A stretch of 64,000 nucleotides of DNA from Tetradesmus obliquus. Lineage: Eukaryota > Chlorophyta > Chlorophyceae > Sphaeropleales > Scenedesmaceae. Positions 25,077 to 36,014 of this stretch are shown piece after piece. The notes under the pieces are model-generated. The model was not told where the DNA came from, made no database searches, and was given only the letters and a program-made list of their open reading frames with translations. A program made the translations under genes and the position numbers. The DNA lies in the NCBI GenBank assembly GCA_030272155.1, contig CP126200.1, positions 3,472,001-3,536,000 of the forward strand, read 5' to 3'. Position 1 is the first letter of the stretch; each line of letters opens with the position of its first letter.

Positions 25077-25977
25077 GAGCCAACTGCCTCGCTCCTCTGC
25101 TTCACTTCTTCCTGCAAGTGACAGCAGGGGCATGCATGTTCGACAGCAGTCCCAAAGACCACAAGGCAGCATCTGCCGAACGCCAACAGACGTCGCACAC
25201 CGTCAATCCATATCAAATTGCTGCAAACTATCGTTTCATCCGTACAAACTGATCTTTCAGCATTCAAAGGCATCAGGCTGATCGTGTCGCCACGGCACTG
25301 TGAAAGTACACCAGGAACACGCCGTATACCTAAACGTAAAGCTCGGATATTCCCCTTGCGACTAATCACCGCATCCTGGAGTTGCACCAGCTACTGCTCA
25401 GCGCACTTCTGCTTCTCTTCACCGTTCATCCATAAGCAAGAGCTGCAGGCTATACTCATATGTATCGTTCGTGACAGATGGAAATATATCGAACGAACCG
25501 ATGTTGGCATGTAGGCGTGGCCCGCGCACTCGGGTTCAGCAGAATTCAAAGCGTGTCCCACAAGGCAGCTCCTGCAACGTGGGGCTGCGCATGACCAACC
25601 ACGCCCTACATCTTACAAGGGCATACGGGCTTCCTAAACTGTGGTAGATTGTAGGCAATCCTAGCCTTGCACAAGGAGAATCAGGGCCACCAGTACCCTG
25701 ATCACTGATCATGATGAGTGTGGACAACTGCCTGCTCATCAGTGCCTGGGACTGATGATGACAAGAGAGCCTTACAATCCACGCTGTGCAACACGAAAAC
25801 GCATGAACACCATGTAAGCCCTCTATCTATCTGTGCCACACGAAACATCCCTTCAGCAAATGCTTGCTTCCAGGGCACAGTCATCCGGTCCCAGAATGCA
25901 GGCTGCGCACTGCAAGCTCGGCTGTTGACTGCAGCTAGCTGTAGCCCGAGCACCACTGGACAGCTGCCACACAGCTC

Positions 25978-26058
<81 letters not shown>

Positions 26059-26312
26059 AGCTAGCTCTGCTGCCTGCGCTAACATTGTCATGATGGAAAC
26101 AAACCCTTGCTGATGACGCGCTTCACTGACTTTTGAAGTTGGCTCAATCGTGCAGCGATTGTGCAAGCACAGCATGCACAGCATCACTGCAGCTCCAGTC
26201 ATCGCCCTGCTGCAGGCAGATCCTCCAACAGTAGGAGCATGGTGACATTCTGAGCCAGGGAACACCTCCCTGCTGCTGCTTGCTGCGGTTGCTGCCACGT
26301 AGGTGTGCACTC
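25077..26312. other. Intergenic region between HNH gene and kelch gene (same strand)
   Basis: It should contain the promoter of the minus-strand kelch gene and the 3' UTR of the HNH gene. Apart from a long CTG tract at 25979-26058, no gene or recognisable element was seen. Confidence 0.5.
25979..26058. repeat. Uninterrupted (CTG)26 tract
   Basis: Eighty bases of pure CTG/CAG, the longest trinucleotide run in the window. It lies outside any modelled exon, in the 3' flank of the HNH gene. Confidence 0.98.
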
Positions 26313-28578
26313 CTACCGCCTGTACTTGAAGTGCTTCGAGGAGACATCCACCTTGCTGGTGACGCGCTGCCGCCTGGCCCATGCAGCAAACTTGGCGACT
26401 TCTTCATGCTGCAAGGCACAGCAGGCAGCACACCACGCAGAGCATCAGACATAACAACAGCTGGTCAGCACATCGCCGGTAATAATGAGTGACCCCTGGT
26501 GATATCCTGGGAAGGGAAGCGCAAGACAGGCATCTGACAGCCACGTCAGCAAGTTGTACATGTCTGCTGGATCCTGCAGCCGTGCTGGCAGGAGTACGCA
26601 CACCAGGAGCATGCAGATGTGCGGCGTTGCCACGCTGAACACACAAACCGTGGCACGCAACCGCAGCATAGCGTTGCTTGTTGTACAGTAAACGATCACC
26701 ATAGTAGCCCTGCCCCTTGCGCCCACCTGGCTCAGCGCCTCCGCTGTGCTGTAATGTGCTGCCAGCTGCTTGTTGTCTGGCACCGCCCTGTGGATGGCGC
26801 TGTGGCAGGGCCTGCACACCATCAGCCCCGCCTGCAGCTGGTCAGAGCTGTAGCCGCGCTTCTTGAACTCCTTGTGCACGTCCCTGCAAGCGCAGTTGCG
26901 ACACAAGCATACCAGTCAGCCATTCAGCCCTAGCTTCCCCACGCTGGCCTAAGAGTCCAGTAACCACGCATCACACGTGCACATGTGAACACGTAAATCA
27001 CCAACATAACGTGTTATAATGTGTTATCACCTTGGGATGAGGTGGTGCTTTGTCAGCGGCATGTCTCGGCCACACAGCGCACACAGCCCCTGCTCATCCC
27101 CATCAGCAGCAGCTTGCACCGCAGCCTGGGCCAGGCCTGACAGCTCAGCCAGCAGCTTGGAGCAAAAGGCTGCCACATCCTCCTCCTCCACCTGCAATGC
27201 ATTTGTCAATAACTTTGCCATATGGTGTGTTGCAGAGCAGTGGGCCAGGCCTGATCAGGTCATGACAGCTCAGCCAGCAGCTTGGAGCAAAAGGCTGCCA
27301 CATCCTCCTCCTCCACCTGCAGTACATTGCAGCATAGCAGGCATGACCATAAGCAGGAATGTACTGGGTGGATGGTCTCAACAGAGATAGCTGGTGGACA
27401 TATTGCACAGCTCAGCCAGCAGCTTGCAACAGAAGGCAGCCACATCCTCCTCGTCCACCTGCAATGCGAACAGACAGTGTAAGCAGCACTGGTGGTGTTC
27501 CAGAGCAGGTTCAACCATGAGCAGGAATGTGCTGAATAGATGGTCATGCAGGTGGCATTCGTCCAAGGACACAGCATACAACACCAAAGGCACCTGCTGC
27601 ACTCACGCATGCCTGAACATCCTCACTTACCTGTTGATACTCTTCATACAGCAGCTGGCTGAACATTGCCTGCAGCTGCTCCACTTGCGCAAAACTTGGG
27701 ACAGCAGCATCCGATCCTTTGCTGCTGGTACTGCTGTGGTTGCGGTTGCGGTTGCGGCTGCTGCCTGCTGCTGCAGCGCCATCACTCTTGCCAGTTGAAG
27801 GCTCTTCGCTGCCGGAAGCTGCTGCAGCGTTGTAGTCTTCCAGCAGCGCTGCAAACTCGGGTAAGAGCCTAACGGTACTGCTGCTGCTGCTATTGTGAGC
27901 TTGGCTGCTGCCTGCGGGCTCCGCTGCTGCTGCTGCTGCCACCCTGCTGTTGCTCCTCTTGCTGCTCACTGGCTGAGCTGCCTCTGTCACATTCACTGCT
28001 GCTGCCTTACTATTGCCTGCATCATCACTGCTGTTGTTGTTTCTGCTGCTGGGTGCAGTGAGCTCTGACAGCACGCTTTCGACCACATACTCAGCTGACC
28101 ATGGGTGCAGCGGCACCGCCAAAGAACACTTAATAGCAGAGCTAATCACCTGCAACAGTGTGCAGGACTGTCAGCGGTTGATCCTGTCATCACAGCTCGA
28201 AGAAAACTGGGCTGTGTGATGACATAAGATGATTGCCACACATAGCAGCACTGCAGCACGGCATGCTGGCGTATGTGTGGCGAATGCTGTCATTCGTACA
28301 GCCATGCATACAGTAGCATAGCCAAGGCTTGCCTGGCGTACGCTGACTTCCGCCAGGTCTACAGAACCGTACTCTGACATTAAGTCCTGTCGTTTTGCAG
28401 GTGTAACGCGACTACAGCGGGCTTGTCTGAGATTGGCGCATGTGTGGTACTGCCCTATGCTACTGCTTCGCCCTATGCCCGTATGTGGAGTCCACGAACG
28501 TTGCCGTATGAACCAGCAGGTTGATGTTGAGTTGCTAAAACGTCGCGTTACGGAAAAGCGCAAAGAACTAGCAAGCAT
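26313..28578 (-). CDS. HNH-type zinc/nuclease-fold protein, possibly mitochondrial
   Basis: Four 3' exons are solid: 28149-27631, 27191-27031, 26883-26727 and 26408-26313, all in phase and ending in TAG. A low-complexity Ser/Ala region is followed by an acidic segment (VEEEDVAAFCSKLLAEL) and an HNH core. The core has CALCGR, TKHHLIPR, then about 30 residues later MVCRPCHSAIHR (CxxC...HH...CxxCH). This order matches the HHLIPR-type HNH proteins known in fungi and algae, whose substrates are not known to me. The tail AKFAAWARRQR resembles that family's end. The first exon is uncertain. An ATG at 28578 opens an Arg/Ser-rich, acid-free stretch (MLASSLRFSVTRRFSNS) that looks like a mitochondrial presequence, but its donor could not be fixed. 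Decoy copies of the 27191 exon start lie in the preceding intron. Confidence 0.68.
27239..27470 (-). repeat. Two decoy copies of the HNH-gene exon 27191-27031 start
   Basis: Acceptor plus the first 50-60 coding bases (VEEEDVAAFCSKLLAEL) are repeated with exon-like starts at 27316 and 27458, versus 27191 for the real exon (spacing 125 and 142 bp). Copy 27316 reaches a stop just after Leu-Ser. Copy 27458 has Asp and Cys substitutions. Neither has the HNH codons. They are acceptor-side duplicates. Confidence 0.92.
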
Positions 28579-30444
28579 AGCACTAGTACGAGTCACTGCA
28601 CCGCATTGAGCATGGCAGGTGCGTCAGAGCGCGTTGCCTATATGATGGTGTGTCTAGACAGAAAGTTTCACTCATCTGCAGTCACAACAATGAAGGTGAC
28701 AGCCCGTGAACGTGAACGTCAACGTGAGGACCGTTGACGTCAGAGCGAATAGGGTTCAGGTGTCTGACCAGAATGCATTGTTACAGAGCAAACTTTGACG
28801 GACGGCGCGGCTTGAGAGTGCACAACAGGGTGTTATCCAGTGGATACACGGCGCGTCTACCCCTGCTGCCTCCAACCATAACATAATCGTTTTGCATGTT
28901 ACCCACCCTGCTACCAAAGCGCAGCACAGCTCCAGGTAGTGTCGAAGCCGGTGCATCGCACATGCCAGCAGCCATCCACCGCAGCAGTGCACCCGGCGGG
29001 TGCTGCAAAGGTTATCCCATGCTGTGGGCAAAGGCCGCCATCGACTGGGCTCCAATCGAACAGGTGTCAGTTTCACGGGGGTGAGGTCAAGTAGCAGCTT
29101 TCAAGGGCCTGTTGCAGCCCCACACACAGGGAGGACACACTCCTGCTGGTCATGCACAAACAGGCCGCAGTCACGTTTCATATCCTCACCAGCCAGCTAC
29201 CATACCTATGGAAAAAGGACGGAGTATCCCACCCGAAGACACAAAACATACATAAGGGCGTCAGGAAGCCATCACAGCATCAATCAATCGAGGTCCCCTC
29301 AGCCAGCCAACACAGCAAACATGCAGTGCCAAGGTACCCTTGGACCAACCGTGCAGATCCATGTAAACGCCGCAGCGCGTGGCGAATGCGCAGGTGTTCA
29401 GTGCAACCGTGGCAGCAAAAAGGATGCAACGGTTGCAGCTCAAACACGCTGTCTAACAAGCATCTGCAATCCTAACAAGCCGGCGGAACAAGGCTGAACT
29501 ATGCACCCCGCAGGCAATACAGCCGCTTAATGGTGAGCCCATTTCAAAACATACGAGCAGCGCCAAGCGTGCTGCATGCCTACAAGCTACCCTACTAATC
29601 CCCAAGCAGCCGTGTCTTGCCACTGCAACTTGGCATCTGCCTGCTCCACAGCGGCTGCTTTTGCATCTGTCGGCAGTGCTGCAAACACAGCAAGCAGGCC
29701 ACACTTGCAGGCACTCCAGAGCACAGCATGCAGTACTACGGCTACTTCGCCACGTTGCTACCGCGCTCCTACAGTCACCCCAACACAAAGCAGGTGACGC
29801 ATCACATTGACAGCAGCAGCTGCCCCCACTAAGACAGCGATGCAGAACCACTCAGGCACCACAGGATGTCTGACACAGCACATGCCGGCCAGCTGCACTT
29901 CTTGCATATCCCCTCTTAGGATGCAACAATGACTCTGCGATACCCCATCCAGTTGCCACACCCTGCTATGACCCGATTGCATCACCATACATGCACATGC
30001 ACAGCACGTGCCCGCTGCTGCGCGCACTTTGCGCTGCAATGCGGCCAATCCTGGTGCGCAAAGCGCCTACACACTCTCATGCACACATCATGAACAGAAG
30101 ACACAGTTGTGTTGCCGCAGCAACAAGCACACACCCCAGCACTCTGACATGGCTCATGCCTTGTCCTAGTTGTTGGGGTTGTTGTTGAAAACACTCCCCT
30201 GCAACCCTGCGGCACCATGCTCAGCACCCCAAGACCCCAACCGCAGCACTAGCTGCTGTGCGTCCTAGATGCACATGCACCGCGTCATCCCCATCAAAAA
30301 ATGCAGATGCGATGACACACCACACCTGCACAGACCTTTGAATCGACTGGTCAAGCCAATTGCTGCGAAGTGTTTGCAAAGAGTTCAGCAGCAACTCTGT
30401 GTCCAGTGTCGCCACCTGCAGCACCTGATCAGGTGCTCATGAGC
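28579..30444. other. Region between the HNH gene 5' end and MIPS 3' end
   Basis: No confident gene. On the - strand, 30415-30326 is a 90-nt open segment bounded by a good acceptor and donor (phase 0/0). It could be a further upstream exon of the HNH gene or chance. The rest shows only short unconvincing frames. Confidence 0.4.
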
Positions 30445-33400
30445 TCAGCACTTGAACTCCATCATCATGTTGTTTTCGGGCGGCAGGCCCACGCACGCGC
30501 GCAGGATGTTCTCCAGCATCGCGCGCTGCTTGGCTAGTGCGTTGACCACCGGCGTGCCCTGCAGCAGCAGCAGCAGCAGCAGCAGCACGTCAGCACATAC
30601 ATGTCACATCATTGTATACTCAATACCTAGAACTGAGATGCATGCTGTTGCTTGGGCGTCACGCTCGGGCAAGGCCGCACCATCTGTGTGAGCACACCCC
30701 TAGCACAGCATGATACGCCATGGCCACACGGCAGCACACACCTGGGGCACCAGGTGCGATTTAGTCAGGTAGCTCAGCAGCACCGCCACGGGTGGAAGCC
30801 CTGGAAAGCCAGCTCGCCGTCCTTCTTGAGTCAAGGGCTGGCCAACAACCCTCGACCATGCTGTTCCAAACATGTGGCTGTGTGGCGAGATGTGCACTCA
30901 CACGACGCGCCAACCCAGAGACACGCTAGCACAGCACAACACGCCACAGGCCGAACAATAACACGCACCTGTGGCACGAGGGGCGCCTTGGTCAGGTAGC
31001 TCAGCAGCACCGCCACGGGGTGGAAGCCGTGGAATGCCGGCTCTCCGTCCTTCTTGAGCTCGATGCGCGTGAGCAGCTCGGCCAGGATGATGAGGTCCAG
31101 AATGATGGGCGCTGCGAGGAGGGAGTCCTCGCAGGTGTTGTGCATCACGATGGTGTTGGTGCCGCCCAGGAAGATCTGCACACAGAGCAGACAAATTGCA
31201 ACCAGATGCAACCACGGAATGTCAGCAGCAGCGATTACCCGCAAACATTGTGCATCACGTGGTGTGCGACAGATGCAGCAGCACAATGCATGACTGGACT
31301 ATGAGCACAGAACGCAGTTGGCATGAGCTGACACAACTGGAAGGGGCATACACGAGATTGCCAAAGTTGAGGGCAAAGCAAAATTCCAGACCAAGACTGC
31401 TCCTGTACGCTCCTAGACGCGCTTTGGAGGAACTCGAAGACTTGGGATGGTGCGCTTGCAAGTGCATGCACTTGTACTAACGACAAAGGCATCAAGTAGA
31501 ACAAGAGGGCTTGCAGCCTCACCTCGCTGGTGTACTCGTCCATGGCGCGCTTGGAGTCTCCCACGTAGGGGATGTACTTGATCACAATGCAGTGGTCGGG
31601 GTGCTCCCCGGGCTCGTACAGCAGGCTGTTGCTGGCCACCATGTCGTCCACAACATTGGACTTGCTGATCTCCTTGGACCGGAATGTCTGCGGGGACAAG
31701 CAGCAGGGCAGGGGTCAAACAAGCATCAGCAACAGGTAGCAGTACGAGATGGGATGCAGCGCAGGAGTCCAGAACATTGGACTGTCTGACCTCCTTGGAG
31801 CGGAACGTCTGGCCGCAGCAGGAGCAGAAACATTGCTCATCAGACGCAGCAGAATCATCAGACAAAGCAGGATAGAGCAAGCCGCAACGATGCAGCAGGT
31901 GACCTTGGTTGCCAGGATGCCTCCTTCAAGTGATACGTCTGCGCATGGTCAAGAACAACACTGTCAACCAGCGTTGGACACAGTTCCCTCACCTGCGGCG
32001 CGGAGAGGTTCATGCCGTCGTTGTTGCCCAGGTGGTTGTAGCTGACAATGCTGGTGGGCTTGCCTACCCACAGCTACTCACCACGCAGCGCTATGAACAA
32101 CAAACAACCACGGGCCTCACCTGCGGTGCGGACAGGTTTGTTCATGCCACTGCTCTCTCATCTACTCAGCAGTGTGCGCTCTGTGCACCTGAAATACAAC
32201 TCAGGCCCAAAATCAGCAACTTAATGCCTCACCTGCGGCGCGGAGAGGTTCATGCCGTCGTTGTTGCCCAGGTGGTTGTAGCTGACGATGCTGGTGGGCT
32301 TGAGCCCTGCGCCCACCAGGAAGTCCACCAGCACGCTCTTCATCTTGGTCTGGCCGCTCTTGAAGTCATCGCCGCCGATGAGCACGTTGTGCGCCACAGC
32401 CAGCTCGATCAGGCCTGCAGGAAACAGTGGGGCAGAGACGGTTACTGTGTGTAGTGTGTGAACAAGTGACCGAGGACATACCGGATGTGTGGCAGCGACA
32501 GGAGGAACAGCAAGCAGGCGGCACACGCTTTCACCCAATGCACAACCGCAACCTGGCCGCCCAGCTCCTGCCCACAATGACGGCCACCATGTTGACGCGA
32601 GCTGTGAATGCACAACAATAGATGCAGCAGTGAATGAAACAACACAGAAGCAGCGCACCTGGCACAAATGTGTTCTGCGGGCTGCCATTGATGAAGGGCA
32701 CACCCTCCAGGATGGCAGCAGTCGCGTACAGCGTGCTGGGGGACACCTCCGGCTCATCAGCTGCAATGGCAGCCATCAGGTTCTCTGCCGTGTCGTTCAG
32801 GCCCTCAGCAACCTGCAGCGGTGATAAAGTGAGCCCGCGCAAGTGGCAGTGAGTCGCCATTGTTGCTGCCGCGCGGCATGAGCAGGTGCTGCAGCCGGCT
32901 GCTGCCGACTGCAAGTGTGAGGTTGCTGTTGCATGCGCATGGGTTCCCCTCAACTGCTCCTGCAAGTGACCCAGAACAAGCCAGCTGGCAACTGCAGCGC
33001 TATCCACCCAGATACCTGCCCGAGCGCAATACATGTATGCCGCACGTGAGCACCACTGCAGCAGCTGCACAAGCGCGTCCGCGCCGCACCTGTGCGTAGC
33101 GCTCCGTGTTGGCTGTCCACAGGATGATGACCTTGTCGACTGCGTTATCCTCCTTGAACTGCCTGATCTGCTGCCGCACCGTCTCCATCTGCTGCTGCCT
33201 GCTGCCCTTGATGCAGTTGTCCGCGCGCTCCTCCTGGTTAGCGGCGATGAAGGCGGGGTCGTAGATGCCTGCGGGACACAACATACAGTATAATGTGTTG
33301 ATCTCAGGTACATCAATACATGCTCTCCCGCAAGCCCTTGCTGCAGCTTCTCCTGCTGCCATCACTGACTTTGCACGTCTGCTTCCGGTGTGCTGCCGCT

Positions 33401-35467
33401 GCTGAGGCCGCCGCTGCTGCTGCTGCTGGTGCTGCTGCTGCTGCTACTGCTGAGCAGCTGCTGCCAAAAACACAGCCCAGCAGCCTGCGCTCTATGCGGC
33501 GGCAGCTGCCATTCCGCTGCAGGATGACGCACGCTGCTGCCTGCCCAGTTGCTGCGTTTTGTTCCTCGCACCTGGCAGCGGCACGATGTCCTTCATGTAT
33601 GGCACCAGCTGCTTCTGCAGCTCAAAGTCCAGCACCTTCGCGCGCTCCATGGCCTGGCGAGGTGAGGAAGCAGGGGCCAGTCAAGCGCGGTGCAGCAGCG
33701 TCACATTTTGAAAAAGTTGGAGCAGCTGTCGTGATATGCCGGTGCCACATGCAACGTAGCTGACTGTAGCTGCGCCCACTTTTGAAGGTGCTGCTGAGGA
33801 CAGCAACGACAGCTGCATGTCACTTACAAGCTACTGCTAATACCCAGCAACCTCCACGGGTGGCAGTCCTGCAGAACATAACAGTGATGGCACTGCCAAT
33901 GCCTAAGAGCAACTACTGCTGCTGCTGTCACCCTCAGTGCACCAGTACAGCTGCTGCTGCAACTCCTGCTGCCAAAGTTGCTGCTGCATGCGCTGGTGCA
34001 ACCTCCTCCTGCTGCTGCTGCTGCTGCCAGCGCCGTGTTCAAGCTGCTGCTGCCTCCACCGTGTTAAAGCTGCTGCTGCTGGCGGTGCTGCTGGTACTGC
34101 AGCTGCTGCTGCTGCCAGCCGCACCTCCGCCATGTGCCTATGCTGCTCCTGCTGCTACCCATGCCGCCGCCGCTGCTGCTGCTGCCTAGCCCTCAGCCGC
34201 ACCTCTGCCATGTTCAAGCTGCTGATGTCCCAGCCGCCCAGCACGAACTGGTTGGGGTCAGCCATGGGCAGCAGGCTCCTGAAGGGCGTGAAGACCTCCT
34301 CGCCCTCGTAGTTGCCCACACGCAGCGTGGCGGCCTGCGTGAGGCTGCCCCAGTAGTTGGGCTTGCGCAGGCCGTCCTTGGTCATCCAGGTGATGCCGCT
34401 GCAGGACAAGTGCAAGGAGATTGTTTGTATACGTATACTATAAATTATATACGTATACTATACTCTGTACGTATACTATATCTCTAGTATACTAGAGATG
34501 GAAACTGAGGGTGATTGCAAAGAAGAGATGTGTGTCAGCAGCACATGCTTGGTGGTTGACGAGTGTTGAACAGAAAGGTGCTGGGTGGGGACTGCAGCGG
34601 CATGCTGCTGAGGTTGAGAGCTTCAGGAAACCAGTTGCATGTATCGTGCTGATGGCAAGGGGTGTGGAGCAGCACTTGATGCTGGGGATGTGCCATGAAG
34701 GCAGTACTAGTGCGGCGCAAGCCACGCATGTGCAGCGGAGGCTGCACAGATGCAACCCACAAGCTGCTGGTCAGAGTCTGTCTGGGCATGCACCATCGCT
34801 GCATACAGCTGCTCCCTGGCTGTGTGTTTTCTCATGCATCCTCATGTAGTAGGCCATGGCGACTGTGTCAGGGTGTGCACAGCAGCACAGCGCTACAGCT
34901 GCATGCACATAGTTGACTGCCCACGCACGCCGCCGCATGTTGCAGGTCTGCACTGACTGCAATGCACATCTGCTGAGACATGTCCATATGCATGCTGTAC
35001 TGCAATTGCTGTTGATGGCAGGATGTCCTGCGGCTCTGGAAAGCAGCAGCAGCTGTGCGCAGTCAAGGGCAGCTAGGCTGTACAGCAACGCCTGCTGGTC
35101 AACACAGGCATCATGCACTCACTGCTTGTTGGCCAGGATGCCTGCCATCACGCTCGTGCCATTGTTTCCGCCCAGGCCCACCAGCATGACCCTGCAGAAC
35201 GTCAGCGCAGAGCTCAGTTTGCTCTGAGCTGCAGCAGCTGCTGTGCACGCCATCTGCCAGAGGTACTACATCGTCCGATTTAGCTCACCCCAGCTTGGGC
35301 ACCCGCCGGTCCACACGGAACTGGTACTCGGTGCTGGTGGGGGTGACGATCCATTGGCCCTTTTCGTCCCTGCTCAGCTTCGTAGATTCATAGTTATAGG
35401 TACTGGTGATACTTTCCTCGCTGTAAGTAACGTTTGGGCTTTGCACGACGAAGTTTTCGACCAACAT
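30445..35467 (-). CDS. INO1: Myo-inositol-3-phosphate synthase (508 aa, complete)
   Basis: Converts D-glucose-6-phosphate to 1L-myo-inositol-1(3)-phosphate with NAD+, the only de novo route to inositol; normally cytosolic. Ten exons in transcript order: 35467-35289, 35191-35123, 34398-34203, 33653-33572, 33268-33090, 32812-32659, 32414-32233, 31687-31523, 31175-30969, 30558-30445. They give 1,527 nt with exact phase, the usual family length. The start [13 protein letters not shown] aligns with the family N-terminus. Motifs are the NAD-binding loop [65 protein letters not shown] and [13 protein letters not shown]. It ends [11 protein letters not shown]. The gene is divergent from the nucleosidase gene across a 547-bp gap. 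Introns contain decoy copies of three exon ends. Confidence 0.98.
30741..30835 (-). repeat. Frameshifted copy of the end of MIPS exon 31175-30969
   Basis: About 95 bp matching the exon end ([19 protein letters not shown]) lies 227 bp further along the transcript, with its own GTGTG donor. One G is missing relative to the exon (CCACGGGTGG versus CCACGGGGTGG), which breaks the frame. It is a donor-side duplicate at about double spacing. Confidence 0.9.
31765..31812 (-). repeat. Decoy copy of the start of MIPS exon 31687-31523
   Basis: An acceptor plus the first 45 or so coding bases ([14 protein letters not shown] versus the real [14 protein letters not shown]) begins at 31808, 121 bp before the real exon start in transcript direction. 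It diverges after the Asp codon. It is an acceptor-side duplicate. Confidence 0.9.
31987..32145 (-). repeat. Two copies of the end of MIPS exon 32414-32233
   Basis: The exon end ([17 protein letters not shown]) with its donor is repeated with exon-like ends at 32121 (degraded) and 31993 (nearly perfect over about 75 bp), versus 32233 for the real exon. Spacings are 112 and 128 bp. They are donor-side duplicates. Confidence 0.92.
34428..34500. repeat. AT-rich palindromic cluster in a MIPS intron
   Basis: Repeated ACGTATACTATA-type units end in a perfect 20-bp palindrome at 34480-34499 (ATCTCTAGTATACTAGAGAT). It lies in the intron 34399-35122. Base composition is sharply more AT-rich than the surroundings. 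Confidence 0.9.
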
Positions 35468-36014
35468 CTTGTCTGGCTGGTGAAGAGCAGCTGGAGAGTA
35501 TGATGCGCCCTACGACGCAGCACAATCAGCCAATTCAACCACTGGATCAAGACGCTCATGGACAGACAACTAGGGGCCCTGTGTCACGCCTTGCAAGTTC
35601 CTAACTTGTCAGTAACACATCCAAAGGTACGTTAACAACAATTTAATGGATAAATGAAACTCGATGAAATTGCTTAAGCGACACGATCCAGCGTACTAGC
35701 TCAGTGAGGAAGTTGCAACTCTCAGGTCAGCCCTTGCACGTTTTCCTGTTGCTGCAAGCACTGGCATGATGTGTTACACGTTTCAAACCCAAATATCAAC
35801 GATTCTGTGTGTTCAACGAGATGCGCAGCTGCACAGGCATGGCAGCACACCAGCCCGCCGCTGCATCAGCAAAGCCTGGCACAGCACTCTCCTTGCACAG
35901 TGGCCTGAAAGCTGCTGCTGACACCAACTGCTGTATGATACACCGCAGGAAATAGCTCATTTGAGGACACCAGCACTATCAAACGCTGTGTAGCAGTACA
36001 ACAGCAGAGGCATC
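35468..36014. promoter_or_regulatory. Head-to-head promoter region of MIPS and the MTA/SAH nucleosidase
   Basis: The 547 bp between the two start codons must hold both promoters and 5' UTRs. I see no confident TATA box or named element. Confidence 0.6.

Noticed and set aside
25702..26382. 226-codon minus-strand ORF with a poly-Ser run
   Set aside because: Its length comes from translating the CTG tract. No motif or splice structure supports it, and it overlaps the end of the HNH gene in another frame.
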